Shown here piece by piece: positions 14,783 to 15,128 of a stretch of 15,128 nt of DNA (its first letter is position 1; each line of letters opens with the position of its first letter). The position numbers and the translations under genes were made by a program. This DNA is from Lachnospiraceae bacterium (GTDB taxonomy: Bacteria > Bacillota > Clostridia > Lachnospirales > Lachnospiraceae), in assembly GCA_009774395.1 (NCBI GenBank), contig VSNQ01000115.1, positions 1 to 15,128 on the forward strand. The letters are read 5' to 3'. The notes under the pieces are model-generated. The model did not search any database, was not told the DNA's origin, and saw only the letters and a list, made by a program, of their open reading frames with translations.

Positions 14783-14856
14783 CGACCCAGAAGGGACTCG
14801 AACCCTCGACCTCCGCCGTGACAGGGCGGCGCTCTAACCAACTGAGCCACTAGGCC
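14783..14856 (-). tRNA. tRNA-Asp (anticodon GTC)
   Basis: The acceptor GGCCTAG/CTGGGTC contains G-T pairs. The anticodon stem CCGCC/GGCGG has loop CTGTCAC, and discriminator G is usual for tRNA-Asp. Confidence 0.95.
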
Positions 14857-14896
14857 ATCTATATTTCAATATTACTCCTACTGTCTAATATATAAG

Positions 14897-14970
14897 TGGA
14901 CCTTCGGGGACTCGAACCCGGGACCGACCGGTTATGAGCCGGTTGCTCTAACCAACTGAGCTAAAGGTCC
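14897..14970 (-). tRNA. tRNA-Met-type (anticodon CAT)
   Basis: The acceptor is GGACCTT/AAGGTCC with discriminator A, and the anticodon stem ACCGG/CCGGT has loop CTCATAA. The first acceptor pair G-C rules out an initiator tRNA. It is either elongator tRNA-Met or the tRNA-Ile that carries lysidine at C34; the sequence alone does not settle this. Confidence 0.88.
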
Positions 14971-14977
14971 AAATCAA

Positions 14978-15049
14978 TGACTCCAACGGGAATCGAACCC
15001 GTGTTACCGCCGTGAAAGGGCGATGTCTTAACCGCTTGACCATGGAGCC
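14978..15049 (-). tRNA. tRNA-Glu (anticodon TTC)
   Basis: The acceptor is GGCTCCA/TGGAGTC, the anticodon stem TCGCC/GGCGG has loop CTTTCAC, and the T-loop is GTTCGATTC. It is seven bases from the next tRNA, so the two are processed from one transcript. Confidence 0.95.
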
Positions 15050-15053
15050 ATAA

Positions 15054-15125
15054 CTCCCCGAGTAGGGCTCGAACCTACAACAACTCGGTTAACAGCCGAG
15101 TGCTCTACCATTGAGCTATCGAGGA
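15054..15125 (-). tRNA. tRNA-Asn (anticodon GTT)
   Basis: The acceptor is TCCTCGA/TCGGGGA with discriminator G, and the anticodon stem CTCGG/CCGAG has loop CTGTTAA. It is complete at the window edge. More tRNA or rRNA genes may lie beyond, because such clusters often follow rRNA operons. Confidence 0.93.
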
Positions 15126-15128
15126 TTA

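Overview
The window looks like a chromosomal segment of an AT-rich Gram-positive Clostridia bacterium, most likely a gut-type Lachnospiraceae. This is inferred from strong AGGAGG-type ribosome sites, lipoprotein export signals, a MalEFG importer with no ATPase gene beside it, a domain-permuted GH3 beta-glucosidase of the Butyrivibrio/Ruminococcus type, and a tRNA operon without encoded CCA ends. Every gene I can support is on the minus strand, so transcription runs from high to low coordinates.

From the high end, the layout is as follows. A seven-tRNA operon (Asn, Glu, Met-type CAU, Asp, Val, Leu, Arg; 15125-14490) ends in a hairpin-T terminator. Then comes malE-malF-malG (13475-9710), a maltose/maltodextrin-type ABC importer. 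It has a LacI-family-like palindromic operator over a predicted promoter far upstream, a stabilising-type hairpin between malE and malF, and a terminator after malG. Next is a lipoprotein GH13 alpha-amylase (8931-7087). Further down are a three-part protein (TPR, nucleotidyltransferase-like DUF4037, DUF4125; 6819-4282), a cytoplasmic permuted GH3 beta-glucosidase (3956-1536) and trpS (1513-419), 22 bases after it.

The metabolic logic is simple. A surface-anchored amylase cuts alpha-glucans, the MalE lipoprotein captures the oligosaccharides and MalFG imports them, presumably energised by a shared MsmX-type ATPase encoded elsewhere. The GH3 enzyme would cut beta-glucosides inside the cell. The TPR/DUF4037/DUF4125 protein has no known function and is the least understood gene here.

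The most unusual aspect is the intergenic DNA. It holds three different families of short, hairpin-rich, transposase-less repeats, each present twice: a 137-bp element (1-101 partial, 6844-6980), a 97-98-bp element (268-365, 9511-9607) and a 183-bp element (9006-9188, 14187-14370). One 137-bp copy is bounded by a perfect 7-bp direct repeat and sits directly against the ribosome site of the TPR gene. The 183-bp pair brackets malEFG in direct orientation. There is also a 64-bp tandem repeat in front of the GH3 gene, and 18-bp in-frame tandem repeats inside two genes. I found no complete transposase, CRISPR array, rRNA or phage gene.
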